Source: Deinococci bacterium
Lineage (GTDB): Bacteria; Deinococcota; Deinococci; Deinococcales; Trueperaceae
Direction: 5' to 3'
Length of the DNA stretch: 64,000 bases
Assembly: GCA_030149325.1 (NCBI GenBank)
Contig: JASBRS010000052.1
Coordinates: 1 to 64,000 of the forward strand
Shown here: one piece after another, positions 9,062 through 18,810 of the stretch
Numbering within the stretch: position 1 is the stretch's first letter
How the letters are laid out: each line of letters starts with the position of its first letter
Notes under the pieces: generated by a model
The model's database searches: none
The model's input: the letters and a program-made list of their open reading frames with translations, nothing else
Told to the model about the DNA's origin: nothing
Program-made: the position numbers and the translations under genes

Positions 9062-10509
9062 CCCGACTCTGAAGGGGTCTGCACGTACACCGGGTTCGAC
9101 AACGCTCGCCTGCGAGGACGCTCGAGGACGTCGTCGAGGCGGAGCCCTTGCGGCACCTTGCGGAGGGCCTGTAGGGCGGCGAACTGCTCGGCCAAGGCCA
9201 CCTCGTCGCCGACCGCCAGTACTTCGGTCCGCAGGAACGGGCCGTCCGCGAGCCAGGTGAACGCGTCGGTGAAGTTCGCGCCCTCGATCGCGACCTCGCG
9301 CACCGGGCCCGCCGCGCCGACGTAGCGCAGCACCGATCCGTTCCCGCCCTCGACCGTGGCCCTCACCGCGAGCCTGCGGTCCCTCGTGGTCTCCAGGGTC
9401 GAGCCCATGACGGCGCCGTCGATCTCGAGATCGACGCGCGGTCCCTCCGGTCCTTCGCTCACGAAGGCCCGACCGTGGACCAAACCCTGCAGGAGGCTCG
9501 TCTCCGACAGCTCGTCGAGCCAGAACCAGGTCGTAGGCGAGCCCACCCACAGGGCCTGGGGATCGGTGTCGGGCCAGCCTGGCTGGTGGCGGTCGCTGCC
9601 ACCCACCAGGGTGGGCTTCAGACCTCTGCGTAGGAGCGCGTCGTAGCGCTCGAGCGCTTCCCAGTTGCGGTAGCTCCAGGGCCCGTTCCAGGCCTCGAAG
9701 ACGTCGACGGCATCGGGAACGGGGTACTCCCAATCGCAGCCGATGCACCCCGGTGAGTGGCGCGGATGGTTCACGGCGAACAGGCCGCCTCGCTGGTGCA
9801 CGTGCTGCACGAGTCGCTCGACGTCGTCGGGGCGAGGGATGCGGAAGTCGACCCAGCCGTTCACCCCCCAGACGTTGGCGTGCCCGCGGTAGGTGGTGAT
9901 CTCCTCGCCGGGGACGATCACCAGCTCGTCGCTGCTGGCGGCGCGCGCCGGAGCGTGGTGGGACACGGTGTTGTGGTCGGTCACGGCCAGGAAGTCGAGC
10001 CCTCGGGCGCGCGCGGCGTCGAGGAGGTCGGCGAGTGAGCCTCGCGCGTCACTGTGGTGGCAGTGGCTGTGGAGGTCGCCGCGGAACCAGCGCGGACCTG
10101 GAACCGAGACGGGACGGAAGTGCAGCGCGGTCGCCTCCCGCCGTGGGTTGGCGTCGCACGTCACCTCTACTCGGTACCGGCAAGTTCCCTCTGCGAGGTG
10201 GGCGATCCCGAGCACCACGTGCCAGGTGCCGGCGCCGATCTCGCCGGCCAGGTACCCGGGCGTGGCCTCGTCGCGGGCCACGAACACGTGCGCGCGGGCC
10301 GATCCGCTCCAGCCACGGAAGCCGGTCGAGGACGGGAAGGGCCGGACGGTGGCGTCGAACAGGCCGAGATCCAGGATGTGCCCGGCGTCGTAGCGATAGC
10401 GCACGTCCACGCGCGTGGTCCCCTGAGGCACCTGGAACGGCAGTGCCAGGTACGGATCGGGGGTCGCGGACCCCTGCGGCAGCGAGCCTTCGAGGACGAC
10501 CGTGCTCAA
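9058..10509 (-). CDS. CehA/McbA-like PHP-domain metallohydrolase with N-terminal beta domain
   Basis: GDLHSHCHHSDARGSLADLLDAARARGLDFLAVTDHNTVSHH; PGEEITTYRGHANVWG; GGSDRHQPG; TTG start overlapping MalK stop. Confidence 0.8.
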   Translation of the reverse strand: MSTVVLEGSLPQGSATPDPYLALPFQVPQGTTRVDVRYRYDAGHILDLGLFDATVRPFPSSTGFRGWSGSARAHVFVARDEATPGYLAGEIGAGTWHVVLGIAHLAEGTCRYRVEVTCDANPRREATALHFRPVSVPGPRWFRGDLHSHCHHSDARGSLADLLDAARARGLDFLAVTDHNTVSHHAPARAASSDELVIVPGEEITTYRGHANVWGVNGWVDFRIPRPDDVERLVQHVHQRGGLFAVNHPRHSPGCIGCDWEYPVPDAVDVFEAWNGPWSYRNWEALERYDALLRRGLKPTLVGGSDRHQPGWPDTDPQALWVGSPTTWFWLDELSETSLLQGLVHGRAFVSEGPEGPRVDLEIDGAVMGSTLETTRDRRLAVRATVEGGNGSVLRYVGAAGPVREVAIEGANFTDAFTWLADGPFLRTEVLAVGDEVALAEQFAALQALRKVPQGLRLDDVLERPRRRALSNPVYVQTPSESG

Positions 10510-11588
10510 CGCTCCACCCGCACGCCGGCGTCGTCGAACAGTTCGAGGTGGTGCTCGTCGATGCGGAAGTGCGCGGTGTCGCCGAGCTCGGGCGGCTCGT
10601 CCCCGAACAGGCGAGCCGTGACCAACTGGCCGTCTACGGTGCAGGTGATGAGCGTCTCCGGGCCGAGGGGCTCGACGGTGTAGACCGAACCCGTGAAGGT
10701 GGCCTCGCCGGCGTCCGGCACCAGGCGCAGGTGCTCGGGCCGCACGCCGAGCGTGAGGTCGGCGCCGTCGCGGAAGCGCGATGCGCGTCCTGGATCGACC
10801 GCTACGTCCAGGCCGGCGGCCTGGAGGCGGGCGCGGCCGCCGTCGAGCCGCAGCTTCACCGGCACCAGGTTCATGGGAGGGTTCCCCAGGAAGTTGGCAA
10901 CGAAGGTGGTGGCGGGCTTGCGGTAGACCTCCAGGGGAGGTCCCATCTGCACCACCCGGCCGCCCTCCATGACTGCGATGCGGTCGGCCAAGGCCATGGC
11001 CTCGGCCTGATCGTGCGTGACGTACAGGGCAGTGACGCCGAGCTCGACCTGGAGGTGCTTGAGGAAGCTGCGCGCCTCGACCCTGAGCTTGGCGTCGAGG
11101 TTCGACAGCGGCTCGTCGAACAGGAACACCTTGGGCTTGTGCACCACCGCGCGGGCCACCGACGTGCGCTGCTGCTGGCCGCCGGAGATCTGGCCCGGCC
11201 TGCGCTCGAGAAGGTGGTCGATCCCGAGGCTCTGGGCCACGTCGGCCGTACGCGCAGCCCGGTCCTTGGCGGGGGCGCCACGGACCTTCAGCGGGTAGGC
11301 GATGTTCTCGGCGATGGTCATGTGGGGGAACAGCGCGTAGTCCTGGAAGACCATCCCGACGTCGCGTTCCTTGGGCTTGGCGAAGGTGACGTCGCGGTCG
11401 TCCACCGCGATCCGGCCGGAGGTGGGCTGCTCGAGCCCCGCCATCAGCCGCAGGGTGGTGGTCTTGCCGCAACCCGAGGGCCCCAACAGGCAGATGAACT
11501 CGCCGTCCTCGATGTCGAACGAGACGTCGTCGACGGCGCGAACGGCGCCGAAGTGCTTGCTGACGTGGTCGAACACAACGCGTGCCAA
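10506..11588 (-). CDS. sugar ABC transporter ATP-binding protein (MalK/UgpC family)
   Basis: LLGPSGCGKTTTLRLMAGLEQPTSG; ISGGQQQRTSVARAVVHKPKVFLFDEPLSNLDAKLR; C-terminal TOBE domain. Confidence 0.95.
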   Translation of the reverse strand: MARVVFDHVSKHFGAVRAVDDVSFDIEDGEFICLLGPSGCGKTTTLRLMAGLEQPTSGRIAVDDRDVTFAKPKERDVGMVFQDYALFPHMTIAENIAYPLKVRGAPAKDRAARTADVAQSLGIDHLLERRPGQISGGQQQRTSVARAVVHKPKVFLFDEPLSNLDAKLRVEARSFLKHLQVELGVTALYVTHDQAEAMALADRIAVMEGGRVVQMGPPLEVYRKPATTFVANFLGNPPMNLVPVKLRLDGGRARLQAAGLDVAVDPGRASRFRDGADLTLGVRPEHLRLVPDAGEATFTGSVYTVEPLGPETLITCTVDGQLVTARLFGDEPPELGDTAHFRIDEHHLELFDDAGVRVER

Positions 11589-11597
11589 GGGTCTCTC

Positions 11598-12428
11598 CTA
11601 GGACTTGATGCCGCCGAAGAAGCGGAATCCGTAGCGCCAGTTGACGAACAGGTAGAGGGCCAGGACAGGGAGGGTGTAGAGCAACGAGTAGGCGGTCGTC
11701 AACGTGATGATAGGCGTGCCTCCCTCCGTGTAGAAGGAGTAGATCGCCACCGATGCGGGCATGTTCGACGGGCTGCGTAGCAGGATGAAGGGCACGAAGA
11801 ACCCGCCCCACACGTTCACGAAGGTCCAAACGGCGACCACCATCATGCCTGGACGCACGATCGGCAGCGCGATGTCCTTGAACATCCCCCAGGCCGAGGC
11901 GCCAGCCACCAGCGCCGACTCCTCGTACGAGCGGGGGATCGAGTCGACGAAGTCCCGCATGATGAAGATCGCGGCGGGGAGCAACCCGCCGGTGAAGACC
12001 AGGATCACGCCGAGCTGGGTGTCGATCAGTCCCAGCGAGTAGATCAGGAGGAACAGCGGGACCATCGCGGCCGTGCCGGTGACGATCGACGAGAACAGCA
12101 CCAGGCCGTAGGAGAGGAGGTCCTTGCCGCGGATGGGGGACCGTGACAGGGCGTAGGCGGCGAGCGTGGCCAGGAGCGTCACGAGCAGCATGGCGCCTCC
12201 GGCCTGGATGATGCTGTTCTGGAAAAGAGCCCGCACGGCGAAAGCGTTGGCGAAGACCTTGCCGAAGTTCGCCAGGGTGAACGGGTGAGGGAGGCGCACG
12301 GCAAGGTTGGCGCGGGCATCGAACGGGGCGAAGAGCAGCCACACCAGGGGGATCGCGAAGAGCGCCGCGAAGATCGCCGCCGCAGCGTAGAACGTCGCCC
12401 GTGTCAAGACCAGGCGGAGGAGCCTCAC
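11598..12428 (-). CDS. CUT1 sugar ABC transporter permease (MalG-like)
   Basis: PLVWLLFAPFDARANLAV...; EESALVAGASAWGMFKDIALPIVRPGM EAA loop. Confidence 0.88.
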   Translation of the reverse strand: MRLLRLVLTRATFYAAAAIFAALFAIPLVWLLFAPFDARANLAVRLPHPFTLANFGKVFANAFAVRALFQNSIIQAGGAMLLVTLLATLAAYALSRSPIRGKDLLSYGLVLFSSIVTGTAAMVPLFLLIYSLGLIDTQLGVILVFTGGLLPAAIFIMRDFVDSIPRSYEESALVAGASAWGMFKDIALPIVRPGMMVVAVWTFVNVWGGFFVPFILLRSPSNMPASVAIYSFYTEGGTPIITLTTAYSLLYTLPVLALYLFVNWRYGFRFFGGIKS

Positions 12429-13333
12429 CGGGTAGCCTCCCTCCGGCGCAAGAGACTCAGGTAGACCAGAGCGAAAGCCAGGTTGATGAGCATCATGATC
12501 ATCCCGATCGCGCTCCCCGAGCCGAAATTGAAGTACTTGAAGGCGATCCGGTAGGTCAGGATCGAGACGACCTCGGTCCGGAAGGCCGGGCCGCCCCCCG
12601 TGATGAGGAACGGGGTAAAGGTGTTGAAGGTCCAGAGAGTGATCAAGATAAGGTCGGTCACGATATGCGTGCGGATGAGCGGCAAGATGATGTCACGGAG
12701 TTTCTGCCACGCATTGGCGCCGGTGACGTCGGCCGTTTCGAGGTGGCTCGGTGGGATCGAGCCCAGGGCCGAGGAGAACAGCAACATCGAGAAGGCGGTC
12801 CCGCGCCAGGTGTTGAACAGGATGATGGACAGCATCGGGACGCCCAGCAGCCAGTCGACGCGCGGCAACCCGAGTCCCGTGAGGATGTGGTTCAGCGTGC
12901 CCTGGCCGTAGTCGAGGAAGGCTGACCAGGCGAAGGCCACCACTACATCGGGGATGATCCACGCCACGATGGCCAGCGTCTGCACGGTCTGCTTGACCCA
13001 GCTCTCGCGCCGGTAGAAGAGCCACGCCAGGACCAGGCCGAGGACGGCCTGCCCGATGAGAGCGGAGAAGAGCACGAACTGCCCGGTGATGAGGAGCGAC
13101 GACCCGAACTGGCCGGGCTGCAGGAATGTGCGGGGGGCGAAGAGCTGGAGGTAGTTCGTCAGTCCGACGAAGTGTGGGTGGAGTGCGCCCGGGCCCGTCA
13201 GCGACCGGTTGGTGAAGCTGACGACGGCCACCCAGAAGAACGGCAGGACGATGAACGCGACGACGAAGATGGCGGCCGGGGCGAGGAACAGCAGGCCGGT
13301 CCTCAGGGGCAGGATGGTGCGACGCTCGGGCAC
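12425..13333 (-). CDS. CUT1 sugar ABC transporter permease (MalF-like)
   Basis: LLFLAPAAIFVVAFIVLPFFWVAVVSFTN; ETADVTGANAWQKLRDIILPLIRTH. Confidence 0.88.
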   Translation of the reverse strand: MPERRTILPLRTGLLFLAPAAIFVVAFIVLPFFWVAVVSFTNRSLTGPGALHPHFVGLTNYLQLFAPRTFLQPGQFGSSLLITGQFVLFSALIGQAVLGLVLAWLFYRRESWVKQTVQTLAIVAWIIPDVVVAFAWSAFLDYGQGTLNHILTGLGLPRVDWLLGVPMLSIILFNTWRGTAFSMLLFSSALGSIPPSHLETADVTGANAWQKLRDIILPLIRTHIVTDLILITLWTFNTFTPFLITGGGPAFRTEVVSILTYRIAFKYFNFGSGSAIGMIMMLINLAFALVYLSLLRRREATR

Positions 13334-13354
13334 GTCGGGCTCCGGTGGGAGGGC

Positions 13355-13385
13355 GGGGGGAACCCTGTGGGGTCGGGTTCCCCCC
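13355..13385. other. perfect 10-bp-stem hairpin between SBP and permease genes
   Basis: GGGGGGAACC-CTGTGGGGTCG-GGTTCCCCCC; arms are exact reverse complements. Confidence 0.8.
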
Positions 13386-13402
13386 GGGAGGGAGGCGTGC
13401 GC

Positions 13403-14782
13403 CTAGTTGCTGGCGCTCTTGAGGAGGTCGACGGTGTTCTGGACCCCGACGATCTGCGTTACCGCTGCGGCGTAGGCGTCCATCGCCTGCTGCGGCGACA
13501 TCTGCCCGGACACCACGTTCTCGGTCATGAGCTGGATCTGCTCGGAGACCTTGGCGTAGGCGTCGTTGTTGGGACGCGACACGGTCAGGGGCAGAAGGAT
13601 CTTCGCGGTGGTGGTGAGGAAGGGGTTGTTCGGCACCGGCACGTCATCTCGGGCGCTGATGGTGGGCTGGTACGTCTCGAAGTCGTCCCGGGCCGCCTTG
13701 CTGTTCATGAAAGCCAGCAGGTCCCATGCCTCGGCGGGGTGCGCGGTGTTGGGGTTGAGGACCCACCCGGTGCCGCCCGATGCGGTCACGAAGTCCTGTC
13801 CGCGGATGCCCATGCCGGGCTTCTCGGCCGGCATCTTGGCCCAGCCCATGACCTGGTCGCGGTTCTTCACGGCGAACTCCGAGCCCGGCTTGGTCACCGA
13901 GCGGTAGAACCAATCGCTCTCGACCAGCATGGAGGTGATGCCGTCACGGAAGTTGGCGAACGACTGGTTGCGACCGTCCTTCACCAACTGGACGCGCTGG
14001 TCGCCGAGCTTGGTGTCGACGTAGATCTTCTTGTAGAAGTTGAGCGTGTCCAGGATGCCCTGGCTACGGATGACCCACTTGCCGTTCATGAACGGCTGCT
14101 CGCCCGTTCCGAGGATCAGCATGTAGTAGCCCTGGAGGGTCGTCGCTTCACCCATGTTGGTGCCGGCGTCGATCTGGAGGGGGTAGCTGTTGGGGAGCGC
14201 CTTCTTGATCATCTCGGCGGTGTTGACGATGTCCTGCCACGAGGTCGGTTGCCAGCTGTCGGCGTTGGGCACGCCGGCTTCCTGGAAGATGTCCTTGCGG
14301 TAGAAGATCATGCGGACGTCGGTGCCGTTGGCGATGCCGTAGCGCTGGCCGTCGTAGGCCATGATGTCCTGGATGCCCTGCGAGATGTGCGACCAGCCGT
14401 CCCAGTTCGTGACGGCCGAGCCGGCCACCGTCTCCAGAGGCTTCAAGAGCCCGCCACTTGCGAATTCTGGGATCCAGAAGCCGTCGAACGCCATGACGTC
14501 GTAGCCCTTCTTGACCGAGAGGTCGAGGGCGTACTGCTGCTTCAGGGCCTCGTCGCTGCCCCCGAACTGGTTGAGTGTGACCTTGACCGGCGTGCCCTTG
14601 TCGGCCATGGCCTTCTCGAAGTTCGGGATGACGTAGTTCTGGAGCCACTGGACCTCGGCGTCGTTGACGCCGCCTGCGACGCATCGGCAGGTGATGGTGA
14701 GGGCGGTCTGCGCGAACGCCGGAATGGCGAAGGCGACGAGAGCGCCGAGGGCGAGGAGGAGCTTCTTGGGATGGACGGACAT
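13403..14782 (-). CDS. extracellular sugar-binding protein, CUT1 ABC importer
   Basis: Signal peptide ...AFAIPAFAQ; SBP family 1 pattern (GYDVMAFDGFWIPEFASGGLLKPLE). Confidence 0.88.
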   Translation of the reverse strand: MSVHPKKLLLALGALVAFAIPAFAQTALTITCRCVAGGVNDAEVQWLQNYVIPNFEKAMADKGTPVKVTLNQFGGSDEALKQQYALDLSVKKGYDVMAFDGFWIPEFASGGLLKPLETVAGSAVTNWDGWSHISQGIQDIMAYDGQRYGIANGTDVRMIFYRKDIFQEAGVPNADSWQPTSWQDIVNTAEMIKKALPNSYPLQIDAGTNMGEATTLQGYYMLILGTGEQPFMNGKWVIRSQGILDTLNFYKKIYVDTKLGDQRVQLVKDGRNQSFANFRDGITSMLVESDWFYRSVTKPGSEFAVKNRDQVMGWAKMPAEKPGMGIRGQDFVTASGGTGWVLNPNTAHPAEAWDLLAFMNSKAARDDFETYQPTISARDDVPVPNNPFLTTTAKILLPLTVSRPNNDAYAKVSEQIQLMTENVVSGQMSPQQAMDAYAAAVTQIVGVQNTVDLLKSASN

Positions 14783-14825
14783 GGACTACCTCCGCGGGAA
14801 CGTGCATCCGGTCGAGGGTGTGGGT

Positions 14826-17546
14826 TTACCTGCGGATCGGTGGACCTGCGGATCCTCCTTTCGGGGTATCGGGGACGATCTCCAGGGTCAGGACCTGTTT
14901 GGGTCCGAGCTCGAGATCGACGGACGTGGCGTGGTGGGGTAGACGGGCCAGCCTCTCCTCGGCCAGCGACACGGCGTGGACGGCGGCCGGAGCCTTCCAC
15001 AGCTGGAGGGCGCCGGTGACCGTGAACGTGGCGGGATTGAAGACACGCACGATCAGCGTGTCGCGGTCCTCGGCCTTCTTCAGGGCGCTGAGAACGAGCG
15101 GTCGAGGGAGGTCGAGCCACGATCTCGGTTCTGGGACGGTGGAGCACGTCTGCACGCGGGGCGGAGCAGCGAAGGTCTGGGCCGCGTCCACGAGGCCGCT
15201 GTCGTCCCAGGGCCCCGCGAAGGGAAGGACGGCGAGTTGGAACGACCACGTGCCGATCATCTGCGCACCGGGGGTCGGAAGGCTGGGCCCGGCGCCCTGG
15301 GGCCGGGATCGCAGGTCCAGGCGCGAGAGCCAGCCGACGCTGCGCAGGAGCGTGGCCCGCAGTTCCACCCCGGTGGCGGACGTGCGGGCCTCGTACTCGG
15401 GCAAGCCACGGTTGAGCAGCGCGATCCCGCGCGTACCGTCGGTCACGGCCACGAACCGGCGCTGGTGGTTGGTGGCCCGAGGTGCCTGGAACCAGTCACG
15501 GCCGGCAGGCGCTTCGACGGCGCGCTCGAGCACATCGAAGTGACCGTCAGCCAGGACCGTCCGGCTGGTGATGTCCGTGCCGACCCGGAGCTGTAGGCGG
15601 TGGTCCTCCGCCCGATTGTCGAGGCTCACGTCGAGGTGCAGCATGGGTTCCTCGGCGCGCAGGGTGAGGTCGAGGCGGATCGGCAGCCCGGCGTGCCCCT
15701 CACGCTGCCGTCGGTCGCCGCTCAGGCGAGCCGGCAGCTCGAGTCGGTAACGAAGTCGGACGGTGGTCGTGAGCGGCCCTTGGTCGATGATCTCAGGAGG
15801 CTCTGCAGAGCGGTCCGTCACGATGGGGGTGTCGGCGGGCAGGGGCGAGAAGTCGTAGGTGTCGCCGGCGTCGGCGACGTCCTCGAAGGCCAGGGCGAGG
15901 GGATATCTCGAGCCGCTGGCGACGTGGGTCAGGACGGCGCGTCCGACCGCGTCCAGTTCGAGCCTCACCTGGCCGTTGTCGAGCGTGAGGGTGGCTCCCG
16001 TGCGCTCGAGTCGAACGGGCCGTGCGCTCGGCACGTCGGTCGCACCATCGACCAGCCGGAAGGCGCTCAGGCCGAGTGCGGGCAGGTCGGCCTCGAAGCG
16101 CAGGGTAGTGCGGTCGACGCGCGCTTCGCTGCTGCCGGGCGCGTAGACGGAGTCCACTCGCACCTGACAGGGGAGCGACTCGCCGCGAACGTTCTGCACG
16201 CCGATGCGGTTGCCGCTACCGGCGGGGAGGTCGAGGGTGTGCTCGACGGTGGTGGTCCGGGGGTGGGGCAGCGGGTTGTAGACCGCCATCGCGCGGACGT
16301 CACCGCCGCCGACGAGGTGGGCGAGTGCCTGTGAGCTGATCAGCTCGCCGAGCTGGCCGACGTTGTCGAATCGGACCATCATCTCGTCGTGGACGGCGTC
16401 GATGGAGCAGCCGCAGATGGAGTCGTGCGGGTGGTTCTGCAGGAGCCTGCGCCAAGCCTCGCGGAGCAGGTGCGTGGGGTGAGGCGAGCCGCCGAGCCAG
16501 GCCAGGGCCGCGAGAGGCTCGGCGTATGCCTCCAGCAGCGTCTGGCTGGCTTCGTTGGCCTGCTTGAGGTACAGCCGCGCCGACAGCACCCCCGAGAGGA
16601 CGTGCTGGTAGCGGCTGCCTCGGAACTCGCCGCGGTGCGTGACGAGCTGGTCGAGCGGCGAACGGGCAGCCGCCAGGAACTCCTCGATGTCGGCGTGCAC
16701 GAAGTGCGCATCGGGGATGCGCTGGTTGAGGTCGGACACGATCGTTGGCACGTTGGGCTGCGCGAAGAGATGGTCCGAACCGTTCAACAAGAGCACGGCA
16801 CCGTGCGTGGCGTACGGAGCGATGCCGTCGGGTAGCCGCTCGAACGACTCGCGCAGCCACGTCGGCAACTCATCCAGCTCGCCATCGGGACCGAACAGCA
16901 CGGCGCGCGTCTGGCGAGCGGCTCGTTCGGCGTCGTAGGCGTCGCCGAGCTCCCAGTCGGCGTGCCCTACGGCGGCCAAGGGCGAGTAGGTGCCGAGCAG
17001 GTGCACGGCGAAGATGTCCGTCAATCCGTCGGCCGCCACCCACCGGAACTCGCCGCGGAGCTGCTCGCCCTCGTCGCCGACGCCGCGCTCGAAGACGATG
17101 CTGTCGAGGCCGAAGCCGCGGGCGATGAGCGGGAGTTGCGAGATATGGCCGAAGGAGTCGGGGGTGTACCCGACGGGCATCGGGGTCCCGAACATGCGGC
17201 AGATCCGCGAGCCGAACTGGAGGTTTCGGACCAGCGCCTCGGGGCTCACCAGGAACTCGTCGGCGAGCACGTACCAGGGCCCGATCCTCAGCCTGCCCGT
17301 CTGTACCTGCTCTCGTACCTGCTGGCGGCGCTCCGGCCGGAGTTCGAGGTAGTCCTCGAGGACGACGGCCTGACCGTCGAGGGTGAAGCGGCGATAATCC
17401 GGATCGCGCGTGAGGATCTCGAGCACCTCATCGATGACGTCCACCAGCCGCGCACGGAACGCCTGGAAGGGGCGGTACCACTCGCGGTCCCAATGCGTGT
17501 GGGGCACGACGAACGCGGTGAGGTTGGCCTTGGGTGCGTCGTTCAT
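14826..17546 (-). CDS. GH38 alpha-mannosidase, apparently cytosolic
   Basis: VVPHTHWDREWYRPFQAFRARLVDVIDEVLEIL; GYTPDSFGHISQLPLIARGFGLDSIVFERG; AWRRLLQNHPHDSICGCSIDAVHDEM; no signal peptide. Confidence 0.92.
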   Translation of the reverse strand: MNDAPKANLTAFVVPHTHWDREWYRPFQAFRARLVDVIDEVLEILTRDPDYRRFTLDGQAVVLEDYLELRPERRQQVREQVQTGRLRIGPWYVLADEFLVSPEALVRNLQFGSRICRMFGTPMPVGYTPDSFGHISQLPLIARGFGLDSIVFERGVGDEGEQLRGEFRWVAADGLTDIFAVHLLGTYSPLAAVGHADWELGDAYDAERAARQTRAVLFGPDGELDELPTWLRESFERLPDGIAPYATHGAVLLLNGSDHLFAQPNVPTIVSDLNQRIPDAHFVHADIEEFLAAARSPLDQLVTHRGEFRGSRYQHVLSGVLSARLYLKQANEASQTLLEAYAEPLAALAWLGGSPHPTHLLREAWRRLLQNHPHDSICGCSIDAVHDEMMVRFDNVGQLGELISSQALAHLVGGGDVRAMAVYNPLPHPRTTTVEHTLDLPAGSGNRIGVQNVRGESLPCQVRVDSVYAPGSSEARVDRTTLRFEADLPALGLSAFRLVDGATDVPSARPVRLERTGATLTLDNGQVRLELDAVGRAVLTHVASGSRYPLALAFEDVADAGDTYDFSPLPADTPIVTDRSAEPPEIIDQGPLTTTVRLRYRLELPARLSGDRRQREGHAGLPIRLDLTLRAEEPMLHLDVSLDNRAEDHRLQLRVGTDITSRTVLADGHFDVLERAVEAPAGRDWFQAPRATNHQRRFVAVTDGTRGIALLNRGLPEYEARTSATGVELRATLLRSVGWLSRLDLRSRPQGAGPSLPTPGAQMIGTWSFQLAVLPFAGPWDDSGLVDAAQTFAAPPRVQTCSTVPEPRSWLDLPRPLVLSALKKAEDRDTLIVRVFNPATFTVTGALQLWKAPAAVHAVSLAEERLARLPHHATSVDLELGPKQVLTLEIVPDTPKGGSAGPPIRR

Positions 17547-17602
17547 CCTGCCTCCTCGTGGGGTCGGGGCCGCGAGGCCGCCTGCCGTGGGGTGCATCCG
17601 TT

Positions 17603-18601
17603 TCACGCCGACTCCCTGAGCTCGAGTCGGTGGGGGACGAGGCATCGTGTGCGTTCGGGGTTCTCACCTTTGATGAGCGAGAGCAGGAGGGCGGTGGCGC
17701 GACGGCCGAGCTCGTGCGCGTTGAGTTCGACGCTTGAGAGGGGAGGATCGATGTACTCGCAGAGGTCGTCGTTGTTCATGCCCATGACGGCAACGTCGTC
17801 GGGTACGCGCCTGCCGGCCTCGCGGATGGCGCGCAGGGCGCCGATGGCCAGCGCGTCACTCACGGCCAGCACGCTGCCGAAGTGGACGCCGCGTTCCAGC
17901 AAGCTCGCGACTTCCCTACGGGCCGCGTCGGCGTCTCCGTGGACGTATCGCACGAGGTCCGGAGGTTGCTCGCGGCCTCCGTCCCGCAGGGCTTGGTGAT
18001 AGCCGTCGGCGCGGTCTTGGGCGAACGTCTGGTGGCGTGGCCCGTTGAGCATCAACACCGGTCCGGGCGCTGTCGCGAGCAGGTGGTGGGTGGCGTCGTA
18101 GGCGGCCCGAACGTTGTCGTTGTCGACGCTGGGGATGCCCGGGAGCGGTGGCCTGCCGAGCACCACGCAGGGGACGTCGTGCTGCGTGAGCGTCGCCATG
18201 ATGCCGGGACTGGCCGACGGGTTCATCAGGATGACCCCGTCGGTCCAACGTTCGCGGACGAGACGTTCTACGAGGAGGCGTGCTTCGTCGTCGTCATCCA
18301 GGACCGACAACGCGACGTCATACCGGTGCAGGCGGGCGGTCTGGTGGATCCCCCGTACGAAGCGCGTGAAGAAGCCGCTCGACAGAGCCCCGCTGGAGAG
18401 CGGGTCGATCAGATGGAGCGACCAGGTCATCCCGCGGGAGAGGCTCCGAGCCGCTCGGGTTGGATGGTAGTCGAGCTCGCGCGCGGCGGCCAGCACCCGT
18501 TCGCGCGTCGCATCGCGAACGCGCTCGTCCCCGTTGAGGGCCAGCGAGGCTGTCGAGACGGCGACACCTGCGCGTCGCGCGATGTCCCTAATGGTAGCCA
18601 C
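17603..18601 (-). CDS. LacI-family transcriptional regulator
   Basis: VATIRDIARRAGVAVSTASLALNGDERVRDATRERVLAAARELDYHPTRAARSL plus periplasmic-binding-like domain; GTG start. Confidence 0.93.
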   Translation of the reverse strand: MATIRDIARRAGVAVSTASLALNGDERVRDATRERVLAAARELDYHPTRAARSLSRGMTWSLHLIDPLSSGALSSGFFTRFVRGIHQTARLHRYDVALSVLDDDDEARLLVERLVRERWTDGVILMNPSASPGIMATLTQHDVPCVVLGRPPLPGIPSVDNDNVRAAYDATHHLLATAPGPVLMLNGPRHQTFAQDRADGYHQALRDGGREQPPDLVRYVHGDADAARREVASLLERGVHFGSVLAVSDALAIGALRAIREAGRRVPDDVAVMGMNNDDLCEYIDPPLSSVELNAHELGRRATALLLSLIKGENPERTRCLVPHRLELRESA

Positions 18602-18617
18602 GGGGCCCCGAGCAAGA

Positions 18618-18633
18618 ATCGAACCGGTTCGAT
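18618..18633. promoter_or_regulatory. candidate LacI-family operator, perfect 16-bp palindrome
   Basis: ATCGAACC|GGTTCGAT with central CG, 16 bp upstream of the LacI gene start. Confidence 0.65.
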
Positions 18634-18804
18634 GAGGTGCGCACGGTCTACAAACCCTCCTGGGTCGGCGTCCTTCCGTTCGGATGCCTCCGACTCTAGG
18701 GGCTCCACGGCAACCTGTCAAGGACGTCGGGCCACGAAGAAGCCCAAGAAATCGAAAGTTGGAAACGTTCGAATGCTTCCGGAACGATGCCATCGGGGTT
18801 CTGT

Positions 18805-18810
18805 TATACT
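18805..18810 (+). promoter_or_regulatory. possible -10 box of the iol operon
   Basis: TATACT (CTGTTATACTTCC) about 130 nt upstream of iolD; no good -35 visible. Confidence 0.3.

Noticed and set aside
10510-12342. N-terminal part of the 1094-aa minus-strand ORF 9058..12342
   Set aside because: Only the C-terminal PHP part is credible; the upstream part is an out-of-frame reading of MalK and permease genes.
13172-15019. 615-aa plus-strand ORF
   Set aside because: Antisense to the well-supported SBP gene 13403..14782; His/Gly/Val-rich with no motifs.
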